Source: Bin87 sp965222895
GTDB lineage: Bacteria > Chloroflexota > Dehalococcoidia > Lucifugimonadales > UBA3495
NCBI GenBank assembly: GCA_965222895.1
Contig: CBDCVB010000002.1
Coordinates: 1,736,001-1,800,000 of the forward strand
Direction: 5' to 3'
Length of the DNA stretch: 64,000 nucleotides
In this document: one piece after another, positions 1-8,321 of the stretch
How positions within the stretch are numbered: position 1 is the stretch's first letter
How the letters are laid out: every line of letters starts with the position of its first letter
Notes under the pieces: model-generated
The model's database searches: none
What the model saw: only the letters and a program-made list of their open reading frames with translations
Told to the model about the DNA's origin: nothing
Made by a program: the position numbers and the translations under genes

Positions 1-2940
1 TTCGTAGAAGGTGATGATGCGGTCGGTGATTTCGTAGCGGGCGCCCTTGCGCAGGTTCTGGATGCGATGCGCCAGTTCGCGTGCCAGTCCTTCGTCGGCC
101 AATTCGGGTGTCAAACGGGTGTCGATGGCGACCATGTAGCCGGCCTCCAGACTGGCCGAATATCCTTCTAATAACACGATGGCCTCGGCTGCGTCGCCAG
201 CGGCTCCCTGCGCACTGGCGTAGAGCTCTGGTTGCAAAGCGGCCGGCTGTAACTCCTTGATGTTCAGCTCCTCAAGAATCTGGGCTCGCACCCAGTCCAG
301 GTATTCGTTCTCTTCAGGCGTGCGGGTATGCACCACCACGGATGCCAGCGGCTGCCGCACTTTGATGCCGGCCTTGCTGCGAGCTGCCCGACCCATGCTG
401 GCGACGCGCTGCGCCAGTCTGGTGGCGTCCATCAGGGGGCCATCGATTAGCGATTCGTTGGCGGTTGGGTAGGTGGCCAGGTGAACACTATCCGGAGCGT
501 CTGGGTGGTAGCGCAGTTCCAGGTTGCGGTACATCTGCTCCGCCACGAAGGGAGCCAGGGGCGCCATCAGCTTGGCCACGGTGGTCAGGCAGGTGTACAG
601 CGTCGCATAGGCGCCGAGCTTGTCGGTGTCGCTTTCGCTCTTCCAGAACCGGCGTCGAGACCGACGGACGTACCAGTTGGACAGCACGTCGATAAATTCC
701 TGGATCCGGCGACCGGCATCGGTGGGATTGTATTTGTCCAGGTAATCGTCAACCTGCTGCACCAGCAGATTCAACTCCGACAGTATCCAGCGATCAAGTT
801 CAACTTCCGGCTGCCAGTTGGCTGATATCTGGTCGGGTTCAAACTGATCGATGTTGGCGTAATTGGTGAAGAACGAATACACGTTCCATAGCGTCAGCAA
901 CACCCGCCGCAGCGTCTCATTGACCAGTTTGTCGGAGAATCGCCGCGACTCACCGGGATGTGAAGCGGTGAACAGATACCAGCGGAGGGCGTCGGCGCCG
1001 TGGGCGTCCAGGACGGTCATGGGGTCAACGACGTTGCCGAGCCGTTTGCTCATCTTTCGCCCGCGCCCGTCCAGAATCAGGCCCAGGCAGATTACGTTGC
1101 GGTAGGCCACGTCATCATTTAATAATGTGGACAGGGCGTGCAGGCTGTAGAACCAGCCTCGAGTCTGGTCGACGGCCTCGCAGATGTAATCAGCCGGCAA
1201 ACGCCCATCGTGGTCGATGTCGGTGTTTTCAAAGGGATAATGCCATTGGGCGTATGGCATCATGCCCGAATCGAACCAGGCATCCATGACCTCAGGAATG
1301 CGCCGCATGGTGCCGTCGCAATTATCGCTGGCGCACCGCCAGGTTATGTCGTCAACGTAAGGGCGATGCAGGTCAATGTCGGCGGCTGCCGCACCCGCCA
1401 GAGCGACCAAATCGGCCACACTGCCCACGCAAGTTGTCGAAACACAGGTGTCGCACTGCCACACCGGGATCGGAGTGCCCCAGTAACGCTCCCGGGAGAT
1501 TGCCCAATCCACGTTATTGCGCAACCACTCGCCGAAACGACCCTCGCGAATGTGGTCGGGATACCAGTTGATGTCGCTATTGGCAGACACCAGCCGGTCC
1601 TTGACTGCGGTCGTGCGGATGTACCAGGATGTCTTGGCGTAGTAGAGCAACGGGGTGTCGCAACGCCAGCAGAACGGATAAGTGTGTCGGTATACGCCCT
1701 GGTGATAGAGCAGATTTCGCCCGGTCAATTCTTCGCAAATATCAGGGTCAGCGTCTTTGACAAATTTTCCAGCGAAGGGGTAATTGCCGGTGATGATGCC
1801 CTGGAGATCCACCGGCTGAACGAAGGCCAGTCCTTCCTCCCGGCCGAGTCCCAGGTCCTCATCTCCGAATGCCGGCGCGATGTGAACGATACCGGTGCCA
1901 TCGTCCATGCTGACGAAATCGGCGGCGACGATGTGCGGAGCGTAGGATTCGGTTTCTTCCAATTCCACGACGGTCGTTCCGCTGGCTCCGGTTTTGCGCA
2001 CGAACTGGCTGATTGGCGCGCCGAATTCCACTGCGTCGTACAGCGGTTGGTAAGTCAGACCCACCAACTGGCTGCCGGCAACGCTGCCTACGGGATTGTA
2101 CTCGGCCTGCAATACTGCCAGGCGGTCGGTGGCCAGCACGAGGCGGATGGGCGCACCGTGTTCGCCAATCATCTCAACGATGGAATATTCCGCATCGCTG
2201 CTTACCGCCAAAGCAGTGTTGCCGGGCAGCGTCCACGGCGTGGTTGTCCAGGCCAGCAGATACGTCGGCGTTTCCGGCGCTGCGCCGTCCAACCAGGTGG
2301 TCGCTTCAAACTTGATGAACACCGACGGATCTGGTGTGTTTTCGCGGTATCCCAACGCCACTTCGTGGGACGACAGGCTGGAAACACAGCGCGGGCAGTG
2401 CGGCGTCCCCCGGCGGTCCTGGTAGAGCAGGCCCCGATCCCAAAACTGTTTCAGTATCCACCATCCGGTCTCGATGTAATCGTTCTCCAGCGTTACGTAA
2501 GGGTCGTCCATGTCAACCCAGTAACCGATCCGGTCGGTCATCGCTTCCCAGTCTTTCACATAGCGAAAAACGCTTTCACGGCAACGTTGGTTGAACTCGG
2601 CTATCCCGTACTCCTCAATCTCGCGCTTCGAGGTGAGACCCAGCTCTTTTTCAATCTCCAGTTCCACCGGCAAACCGTGGGTGTCCCAACCGCCCTTTCG
2701 AATCACCCGATAACCCTTCATGGTGCGGTAACGCGAAATTACGTCCTTGAAGATCCGGGCCAGGGCATGGTGGATTCCCGGGCTGCCGTTGGCGGTGGGC
2801 GGTCCTTCGTACATCATGAACAGCGGAGCATCGGGGCGGTCGTCCACCGAACGGCGGAAAACATCCCGTTCTTTCCAATATGCCAGCGTCCCGGAATCTA
2901 GTTCAGGAAAGCTGACCCGGCTGGAAACCACATCAAACAT
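1..2940 (-). CDS. ileS: Isoleucine--tRNA ligase (partial, 3' end outside window)
   Basis: Class I aminoacyl-tRNA synthetase that charges tRNA-Ile in the cytoplasm. I translated the minus strand from the ATG at 2938-2940; the frame stays open to base 1, giving 980 codons, while the family is usually a little over 1000, so only the C-terminal end is missing. Near residues 45-60 it reads YEGPPTANGSPGIHHAL, the HIGH-type ATP-binding motif of IleRS. KGGWDTHGLPVE follows. The second class I signature, KMSKR, is at about residues 629-633 (1042-1056). Editing-domain and anticodon-binding regions should lie between and after these but were not checked residue by residue. It follows thiD on the same strand, with a repeat/hairpin block between them. 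Identification is secure; the true C-terminus is not visible. Confidence 0.96.
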   Translation of the reverse strand, partial: MFDVVSSRVSFPELDSGTLAYWKERDVFRRSVDDRPDAPLFMMYEGPPTANGSPGIHHALARIFKDVISRYRTMKGYRVIRKGGWDTHGLPVELEIEKELGLTSKREIEEYGIAEFNQRCRESVFRYVKDWEAMTDRIGYWVDMDDPYVTLENDYIETGWWILKQFWDRGLLYQDRRGTPHCPRCVSSLSSHEVALGYRENTPDPSVFIKFEATTWLDGAAPETPTYLLAWTTTPWTLPGNTALAVSSDAEYSIVEMIGEHGAPIRLVLATDRLAVLQAEYNPVGSVAGSQLVGLTYQPLYDAVEFGAPISQFVRKTGASGTTVVELEETESYAPHIVAADFVSMDDGTGIVHIAPAFGDEDLGLGREEGLAFVQPVDLQGIITGNYPFAGKFVKDADPDICEELTGRNLLYHQGVYRHTYPFCWRCDTPLLYYAKTSWYIRTTAVKDRLVSANSDINWYPDHIREGRFGEWLRNNVDWAISRERYWGTPIPVWQCDTCVSTTCVGSVADLVALAGAAAADIDLHRPYVDDITWRCASDNCDGTMRRIPEVMDAWFDSGMMPYAQWHYPFENTDIDHDGRLPADYICEAVDQTRGWFYSLHALSTLLNDDVAYRNVICLGLILDGRGRKMSKRLGNVVDPMTVLDAHGADALRWYLFTASHPGESRRFSDKLVNETLRRVLLTLWNVYSFFTNYANIDQFEPDQISANWQPEVELDRWILSELNLLVQQVDDYLDKYNPTDAGRRIQEFIDVLSNWYVRRSRRRFWKSESDTDKLGAYATLYTCLTTVAKLMAPLAPFVAEQMYRNLELRYHPDAPDSVHLATYPTANESLIDGPLMDATRLAQRVASMGRAARSKAGIKVRQPLASVVVHTRTPEENEYLDWVRAQILEELNIKELQPAALQPELYASAQGAAGDAAEAIVLLEGYSASLEAGYMVAIDTRLTPELADEGLARELAHRIQNLRKGARYEITDRIITFYE

Positions 2941-2963
2941 GGCCGGCATACCTCTCTAGGTTG

Positions 2964-3026
2964 TGTTGACAAATGCCGTCATTCCCGCGAAAGCGGGAAT
3001 CCAGCGGAACTTCAGCGTGAAGTTCC
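2964..3026. repeat. Dispersed repeat fragment plus hairpin in the ileS leader
   Basis: Starting TGTTGACAAATGCCGTCA, this stretch matches the left end of the element at 43478. It contains a perfect 8-bp palindrome ATTCCCGC-GAAA-GCGGGAAT (2981-3000) with a GNRA-type tetraloop, then a second hairpin GGAACTTCA-GCG-TGAAGTTCC (3006-3026). It lies between thiD (stop at 3054) and the ileS start codon (2940), so both hairpins would be in the transcript leader of ileS or the trailer of thiD. No right-hand terminal repeat is seen, so this copy looks truncated. The hairpins could act as a thiD terminator; there is no clear T-run. Confidence 0.75.
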
Positions 3027-3053
3027 ACCGACACAGCGCTCGAAACGCCGAGG

Positions 3054-3857
3054 TCATTGTGTCCAGAAAGCGTGGAAATGGTGTAGGGGCCCGTGGCCCT
3101 TGCCGAGGGGATAAGCAGCGCGGATCGCGGCGGTTACATACTCTTTGGCCCGCTCAACCGACTGCGGCACCGTGTTTCCGTGAGCCAGAAATGCTGCAAC
3201 CGCAGAGGCGAAAGTGCATCCGGTTCCGTGGGTGTTGGACGTGGCGATTCGTTCCGTGGTGAACTCCAGAAATTGATTGCCGTCGTAGTACACGTCGGTC
3301 GGCGGCCCGTCACGATGCCCACCTTTGACCACCACAGACTGAGCGCCCATAGCGACTATGGCCTGCGCAGCCCGCCGCACGTCCGCATCGGTGGATACCG
3401 AGATTCCGGTCAAGTCTTCCGCTTCGGGGATGTTGGGTGTAACCACGGTGGCGAGGGGCAGCAAGGCGGTACGCAACGCCCCAACCGCCTCTTGCTGCAA
3501 CAGACGATCACCGCTTTTGGCTACCATCACTGGGTCAACCACCAGGTTGGCGATGCCATGCTTGCGCACGGAGTCTGCAACGGTCACCACAATGGCAGCG
3601 GAGGACAACATTCCGGTCTTGACGGCATTAGCCCCAATGTCGCTCAATACGGCGTCGATCTGGGCAGCAATTATATCAGTGGGGAGTTCGTGGATTGCGG
3701 TTACCCCAATGGTATTTTGCGCGGTGATGGCAGTCAGTGTCGAGGTGCCGAACACGCCTAGCGCCGAAAAGGTTTTCAGGTCCGCCTGGATGCCGGCGCC
3801 GCCACCGGAATCGGAACCGGCGATGGTCATTACGGTGGGTGGGCGCGTATTCGTCAT
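3054..3857 (-). CDS. thiD: Hydroxymethylpyrimidine/phosphomethylpyrimidine kinase
   Basis: 267 residues, the usual length for ThiD. It phosphorylates HMP and then HMP-phosphate to supply the pyrimidine half of thiamine. The N-terminal TIAGSDSGGGAGIQADLKTF is the diagnostic ThiD substrate/phosphate region of the ribokinase fold. The C-terminal NTHGTGCTFASAVAAFLAHG holds the anion hole and catalytic base motif (GTGC) of the family. It sits downstream of a GYD-domain gene and upstream of ileS, all on the minus strand. The partner gene thiE is about 18 kb away. No TPP-riboswitch core is recognisable upstream. Identification is secure. Confidence 0.96.
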   Translation of the reverse strand: MTNTRPPTVMTIAGSDSGGGAGIQADLKTFSALGVFGTSTLTAITAQNTIGVTAIHELPTDIIAAQIDAVLSDIGANAVKTGMLSSAAIVVTVADSVRKHGIANLVVDPVMVAKSGDRLLQQEAVGALRTALLPLATVVTPNIPEAEDLTGISVSTDADVRRAAQAIVAMGAQSVVVKGGHRDGPPTDVYYDGNQFLEFTTERIATSNTHGTGCTFASAVAAFLAHGNTVPQSVERAKEYVTAAIRAAYPLGKGHGPLHHFHAFWTQ

Positions 3858-3890
3858 CTAAAAGACCAGCGGTCCAGCGGCAATGGCCGG

Positions 3891-4274
3891 TTACTGCTCA
3901 TCGTCCGGAATGCGCCAGTCATCAGATCGCTCCGTATCTCCCGGTCCGGTAGGAAGGTTCATCGCCACCGCGACATCCCGCAGGAAGCTGATATGCTCCT
4001 CGTCCGACAAGACACCGATGGGCAGGGCCGGCAGAGTTTCGATGTTCAGCCCGGCGCGTACTCCCAGTTCCAGCGACATACGAAGAATGGACTGGTTGTC
4101 GCTAGCTTCGCTGAGTATCACGAAGTCATAGCGCCCCAGCACGGCGTACTGGCTCAGGACTTTGCTGGACGAAGTCTCAACCTGAGCGGCAGCCTCGCCG
4201 ATCAGGTCGGGGTTATCCTGACCCATGCGGCGGCCCCGGTCGGTGAAATTGGCGAGCATGATGTAAAGCGGCAT
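3891..4274 (-). CDS. GYD-domain protein
   Basis: 127 residues. It opens MPLYIMLANFTDRG and contains VLSQYAVLGRYDFVILSEA, the short beta-alpha-beta pattern with the G-[YR]-D core that names the GYD family. This is a small dimeric ferredoxin-like fold common in archaea, actinobacteria and Chloroflexota. No catalytic function is established for the family. No signal peptide or membrane segment is seen, so it should be cytosolic. It is read in the same direction as thiD, 33 bp ahead of it, which suggests co-transcription; a role in thiamine metabolism would be speculation. Confidence 0.8.
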   Translation of the reverse strand: MPLYIMLANFTDRGRRMGQDNPDLIGEAAAQVETSSSKVLSQYAVLGRYDFVILSEASDNQSILRMSLELGVRAGLNIETLPALPIGVLSDEEHISFLRDVAVAMNLPTGPGDTERSDDWRIPDDEQ

Positions 4275-4335
4275 TAAACAGAACTCATCACAGTAGTTGG
4301 AGACATCAATGGCTAGTGTAACACAGGCTTACATA

Positions 4336-4378
4336 CCGAACGAAAAACCGAACGAAAAACGGACTGCAAAAGCAGTCT
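4336..4378. repeat. 12-bp tandem repeat and adjacent hairpin
   Basis: CCGAACGAAAAA occurs twice in direct contact (4336-4347 and 4348-4359). It is immediately followed by GGACTGC-AAAA-GCAGTCT (4361-4378), a 6-bp perfect stem extended by a G-T pair. The block lies in the roughly 255-bp gap between two divergent genes (GYD at 4274 and the LLM oxidoreductase at 4530), where both promoters must be. A regulator-binding role is possible but not shown. Confidence 0.6.
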
Positions 4379-4529
4379 AGGATACCTGCCGTCCGACCGG
4401 TCAGCCCAGGCGATGCTGTTGTGACATCGGCGGGTTGATAGACCGGATATTGGTGCCGTGCTATCATCGGCGCGTCAGCTCAGTCAACTATCAGGCAACT
4501 CCCTGTACCAGGCAACCCCGGAGGTTCTA

Positions 4530-5372
4530 ATGGACATCGGCTTGAATATGTCAATTTCCACCAACTCAATTGATATCGCCGACATCGCGGCCAAAGCGGA
4601 ATCTCTGGGTTTCGAGTCAATCTGGCTGCCGGAACACCCGGTGATGCCAGTCAACCCGGTATCCAAATACCCAGGTTCGCCAGACGGTTCCATACCCGTC
4701 GCCATGAGCGACATGGCCGATCCCTACATTGGCCTGGCGCGTGCCTCCGCCGTAACGTCCACCATCAAACTGGGCACCGGAATCAGCCTGATCCCGGAGC
4801 GGAACCCGCTGGTGCTCGCCGGAGCCATTTCTACGTTAGACCGCTTCTCTGACGGGCGCTTTCTATTGGGAATTGGCACGGGTTGGTTGCGCGAAGAAAC
4901 CGAGATTATGGGCGGGGATTTTGATCACCGATGGACCCAAACCAGGGAAGCGATTGAAGTCATGCGCGCGCTATGGACGCAAGACGAGGCGGAATACCAC
5001 GGCCGGTACTACGATTTCCCGGCCGTTCAGTGCAACCCCAAACCGGCGCAGGAGGGTGGCCCGCCCGTCATCCTGGGCGGCAACGCCCGCAACGTGTTTC
5101 GACGCGTGGTTCGTTGGGGCGACGGTTGGATGCCCACCGGCTCTAGTCCAGAGCAAATCGCCGCCGGTCGAGCGGCCATCGACGAGCTCGCTGAAGCATC
5201 AGGGCGCGATCCGGCCAGCATCAGCGTAACGGTGTTCGGACAATCCGCCGACCGGGAGTTGATTGAACGGTTTGCGGTGGCCGGGGCGAACCGGGTCATC
5301 GTGCGCCTGCCTGATACCACCAACGCCAGCGCACTGGAAGAGCTGGAGAACATCGCCGCGGCGGTGCTGTAG
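4530..5372 (+). CDS. LLM-class F420/FMN-dependent oxidoreductase
   Basis: About 280 residues of the luciferase-like TIM barrel. MDIGLNMSISTNSID begins the first beta strand. LGFESIWLPEHPVMP, GTGISLIPERNPLVLAGAISTLD and GRFLLGIGTGWLREE are typical of the F420-dependent subfamily. The start at 4530 is chosen because GGAGG (4520-4524) sits just upstream and the protein then starts directly at the barrel; an in-frame ATG at 4458 would add an unrelated 24-residue extension. The actual substrate is unknown. The cupin gene begins 7 bp after its stop, so the pair is probably one transcript. Confidence 0.88.
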   Translation: MDIGLNMSISTNSIDIADIAAKAESLGFESIWLPEHPVMPVNPVSKYPGSPDGSIPVAMSDMADPYIGLARASAVTSTIKLGTGISLIPERNPLVLAGAISTLDRFSDGRFLLGIGTGWLREETEIMGGDFDHRWTQTREAIEVMRALWTQDEAEYHGRYYDFPAVQCNPKPAQEGGPPVILGGNARNVFRRVVRWGDGWMPTGSSPEQIAAGRAAIDELAEASGRDPASISVTVFGQSADRELIERFAVAGANRVIVRLPDTTNASALEELENIAAAVL

Positions 5373-5379
5373 TCCTGCG

Positions 5380-5847
5380 ATGACATCCCAGGGTCGTCCA
5401 GTTGTGCTTGCTCCCGGCCAAGGCGAACAATACTCGCCGCCGGGCCACCCTGATGTGGTGCTGAAGGCGGGCGCCTCGGCGACCCTGGGAGCCTATTCCC
5501 TGCTGGAGTTCACCGTAGCGGGAAACGGGCCGCCAATGCACGTCCATCACGATGCCGAGGAAGCATTCTACGTGTTGGATGGGGAGATAACCATCCGAAT
5601 AGGAACTGATTCCATCCAGGCCATTGCCGGCAGTTTCATCCTGATTCCTCGGGAAACGCCGCACACCTTCGATAACGCAAGCGAGCATCCGTCCCGGATG
5701 CTGACCATATTCTCGCCGCCGGGATTCGAGCAGTTCTTCCCCCAGGTCGCCGCCCTCCCGGAACCTGCCGGCTCCCCGGAATTCCTGGCAGCGGTGCAAA
5801 CCATCCGGCGCAAGTTGAACACCGAGCTGGTTACCCTGGAAACCTGA
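5380..5847 (+). CDS. Cupin-domain protein
   Basis: 155 residues, a single conserved-barrel cupin. Motif 1 reads GPPMHVHHDAEEAFYVLDGE, with the H-x-H-x(4)-E ligand pattern. Motif 2 is IPRETPHTFDN with the last histidine ligand, so a bound metal is expected. The start at 5380 follows the oxidoreductase stop by 7 bp; the upstream start at 5263 would overlap that gene by 110 bp in another frame and is rejected. Function could be a dioxygenase, isomerase or small-molecule sensor; nothing in the sequence decides it. A hairpin follows the stop. Confidence 0.85.
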   Translation: MTSQGRPVVLAPGQGEQYSPPGHPDVVLKAGASATLGAYSLLEFTVAGNGPPMHVHHDAEEAFYVLDGEITIRIGTDSIQAIAGSFILIPRETPHTFDNASEHPSRMLTIFSPPGFEQFFPQVAALPEPAGSPEFLAAVQTIRRKLNTELVTLET

Positions 5848-5872
5848 CGCAACGCTGTCCGCAAGAAACGCC

Positions 5873-5910
5873 AATCACCCCGCAACGTGTACTGACGCTG
5901 CGGGGTGATT
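5873..5910 (+). terminator. Stem-loop after the LLM-cupin pair
   Basis: A perfect 12-bp stem, AATCACCCCGCA (5873-5884) with TGCGGGGTGATT (5899-5910), around a 14-nt loop, starts 26 bp after the cupin stop. There is no U-run after it, so it may be a weak intrinsic terminator or a 3'-end stabiliser. Confidence 0.7.
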
Positions 5911-6238
5911 AGGTTAACACATTACGCCTCTTCAATACCTATTGCATTTGGAAATATGATAATCAGTATTACATCTAAACATATAATAATCTGATTCTCA
6001 AATAACACGCGGCATATTTTTCGTTAATGTGCGGCTTCAAATAACTGTTTCCCGCATATATCAAGGCGAATAAATCGCACTAAACAGGAATTGTCTACGA
6101 AATAATCCACCAACGGCTAGAATATTACCGATTGACCCAATGCTGGAAGTTCCATACACTGCAGGCGCCAAGTCCGCTATCGGCGTGGCCTTGATCATCG
6201 AAAATGGTATCTCAACTCTGAAATATCGGAGGGTTCGT
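5911..6238 (+). promoter_or_regulatory. A+T-rich upstream region of the duplicated ABC transporter operon
   Basis: This 328-bp gap has no convincing gene. It is much richer in A+T than its surroundings, notably 5935-6060. It contains an imperfect inverted repeat, AATCAGTATTA (5961-5971) with TAATAATCTGATT (5984-5996), that could be an operator or leader hairpin. A clear ribosome-binding site CGGAGGG (6227-6233) precedes the SBP start. Promoter hexamers could not be assigned with confidence. Confidence 0.4.
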
Positions 6239-8164
6239 ATGATAATCTCACGGATGTTACGATTCCCGGCAGTAGCCTTGTTGCTTGCCATAGCCACTAC
6301 CGTAGTAGTGGTTGCCTGTGGCGAAACGGCGGCGCCTACTGAAGCGCCCGTCGCAACCCAAGCCTCGGACGCCCCGGTCCCACAAGCGCGGGCGACCGAC
6401 ACCCCGGTGCCGGCAGATGCCCAACCAACCCCAACGCAGCGGGTTTCAGTACTGCAGGCTACGCCTCAGGCCACTCTTCCTCCTTCAGAACAAGAAGGCG
6501 AGCTGGTTACTAACCGGCTGATTTTAGTTGCCGATCCACCTTCCTTGGAATCCATGTTGGACTGCGAAGTTACCGGCTCCGGTGTTCTCAACTACCGAAT
6601 GTCGGCCGAGTGGATGGTGGACGCCAGCCGGTTTGATGGTTCATACGAACCCATGCTGTCTACCTCCTGGAGCATCTCTGAAGATGCCCGGACTTGGAAT
6701 TTCAAGCTCCGGCAAGGTGTACGCTGGCATGACGATTGGGGTGAGTTTACCGCTCAGGACGTGAAGCATTCATTGGGCTACTATACTAGCCCGGCATGCC
6801 GCGCATCATATTCTGATTACTTCCGCAGCGACCCTGGCGCGGAAGTCCAAATAGTTAACGACTACGAAGTCAATTTGCATATGCAGCGACGCCCGGCAAT
6901 TGACTTTGTCTATTGGTATTCCGGCTTTCGGGGAATTCCCCATAGCAGCAAAGCCCAGTGGGATCAAAACTGCCCTAACGGAGAAGCGGATTACGGCGAG
7001 GCCGGTTATTGTGCCCAAAGCCGTGATGCTACCGCTAGCAAACCAGCGCGCACCGGCCCCTACGAATTCATCAGTTTTGAAGAAGGTGTCGGCTGGGAAT
7101 GGGAAGCCGTTAAGTATGACCATTGGCGCGTGAATCCCGATTTTTCGGAGCTTGAAATCAAAGACGTGCGCGAACCCGCCACCCGCTTGGCCATCATGCA
7201 GGCCCGCGAAGCCCATATCGGCGCCATCAACCGCGCCCTATTGCAGGATGCGGTTGATAACGGATTGGAAGTCGTTGACAGTACAACCAGGGCAATAACG
7301 GCTTTCGCTCTGTTCGGCGGTATGTATTTTGCCACTGGCGCAAAAGGTGTCCCAGCTGACCTGCCAGCTGCGGAACAGCAGGCTATCAAGGAGAGCTACA
7401 ACATCGTAGCCGCCCGGGACGAGAAAATGCCCTGGAACGAGCCCGGCGAAAGCGGTCGCCTGGTCCGCATGGCAATGAACAAGGCCATTGACCGAGATCA
7501 GATTAATGGCGCCATCTACAAAGGCGTCGGTGGCCGGCAGTGGGTTGGCACTCTGGTTCCCGATTTCCCCGGCGGCTACAATCCGGAATGGGAAGACAGC
7601 TGGGACGAACTCTATGGCTATGACCCGGAGAAAGCCAAAGAGCTACTCGCCGAGGCCGGCTACCCGGAAGGGTTCTCTTTCCGCATTCCCGTCTTCCCTC
7701 TGGGTGGCGTGCCTGAACTCCCGGACCAGATGGAAGCGATGGCCAAATTCTGGACCGAAATCGGTCTGGAGCCGCAACTTGATCCTATTGAATTCTCCAA
7801 CTGGCGTAACAACTACCGCGGCTTGGATACCGATTGCTGCGTCTATGGTTTCCGCGGACCGGCGGCGCCTATAGACACCCGTGTCCACTTCTACTTCAGT
7901 GCCGAGCGGTTCTTTCGCGCTCACAGCACTGACGAAATACAGGAATGGAAGAATCAGGCCCTGCGTTCGCTCAATGAGGCTGACGCCGAAAGATTGTGGC
8001 AGAACGTTTCCGACCAGATTTTCAATGACGTAGCCACCATACCGGGCTGGACGATGCCCATCAGCGCTACGGTTGACCCCGATGTGGTAGCCGAGTACGT
8101 GTTCCTAGGACCCAACCAAGGCAGCTATATCTACTTGGAGTACGTCAAAGGCGTTCGGGAATAA
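6239..8164 (+). CDS. Peptide-type ABC transporter substrate-binding lipoprotein (SBP1)
   Basis: 641 residues, solute-binding protein family 5 (DppA/OppA type). A short basic N-terminus, a hydrophobic stretch and Cys27 (VVVVAC-G) form a lipoprotein signal; residues 30-90 are a Pro/Ala/Thr-rich linker. The family pattern follows: YEPMLSTSWSISEDARTWNFKLRQGVRWHDD near the front and VRMAMNKAIDRDQINGAIYKG later. Start 6239 has GGAGGG 7 bp ahead and puts the signal peptide at the N-terminus; the longer frame from 6140 hides it. SBP2 is a close paralogue (both share TDCCVY/TTCCVY and the ending LGPNQG/LGPYGG). It heads the operon; the ligand is unknown. Confidence 0.92.
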   Translation: MIISRMLRFPAVALLLAIATTVVVVACGETAAPTEAPVATQASDAPVPQARATDTPVPADAQPTPTQRVSVLQATPQATLPPSEQEGELVTNRLILVADPPSLESMLDCEVTGSGVLNYRMSAEWMVDASRFDGSYEPMLSTSWSISEDARTWNFKLRQGVRWHDDWGEFTAQDVKHSLGYYTSPACRASYSDYFRSDPGAEVQIVNDYEVNLHMQRRPAIDFVYWYSGFRGIPHSSKAQWDQNCPNGEADYGEAGYCAQSRDATASKPARTGPYEFISFEEGVGWEWEAVKYDHWRVNPDFSELEIKDVREPATRLAIMQAREAHIGAINRALLQDAVDNGLEVVDSTTRAITAFALFGGMYFATGAKGVPADLPAAEQQAIKESYNIVAARDEKMPWNEPGESGRLVRMAMNKAIDRDQINGAIYKGVGGRQWVGTLVPDFPGGYNPEWEDSWDELYGYDPEKAKELLAEAGYPEGFSFRIPVFPLGGVPELPDQMEAMAKFWTEIGLEPQLDPIEFSNWRNNYRGLDTDCCVYGFRGPAAPIDTRVHFYFSAERFFRAHSTDEIQEWKNQALRSLNEADAERLWQNVSDQIFNDVATIPGWTMPISATVDPDVVAEYVFLGPNQGSYIYLEYVKGVRE

Positions 8165-8192
8165 CTAAGCGCCAGGCCCATTGGGGAATAAT

Positions 8193-8240
8193 GGTTGCTC
8201 CCTGACGCTATAGCCCGCTATTCGGCATCAGGGAGCAACC
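8193..8240 (+). promoter_or_regulatory. Strong hairpin between SBP1 and permease B1
   Basis: GGTTGCTCCCTGA (8193-8205) pairs perfectly with TCAGGGAGCAACC (8228-8240), a 13-bp stem that can extend inward past one mismatch. It begins 28 bp after the SBP1 stop and about 80 bp before the permease start. No T-run follows, so full termination is unlikely. Position and strength fit an mRNA-stabilising or attenuating element that keeps binding-protein expression above permease expression. Confidence 0.75.
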
Positions 8241-8321
8241 TCACCAACCGCAAGGAAACAGTGGTGAATCGCCACAAAGCACTCCAGTTTACTGGGATTA
8301 CCGGCAAGTAGGGGCAGTACG

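Noticed and set aside
1138..2901. 587-codon open frame on the plus strand
   Set aside because: It is the antisense shadow of ileS: the minus-strand reading has KMSKR, PPTANG...HH and full family colinearity, while the plus frame has no recognisable domain.
2941..3053. T-box leader for ileS
   Set aside because: No AGGGUGGNACCGCG-type sequence is present; the palindromes belong to the dispersed repeat family.
5911..6238. Small gene in the A+T-rich gap (minus-strand frame 6061-6402)
   Set aside because: It overlaps the SBP1 start and signal region antisense and has low-complexity Ser/Ala composition.
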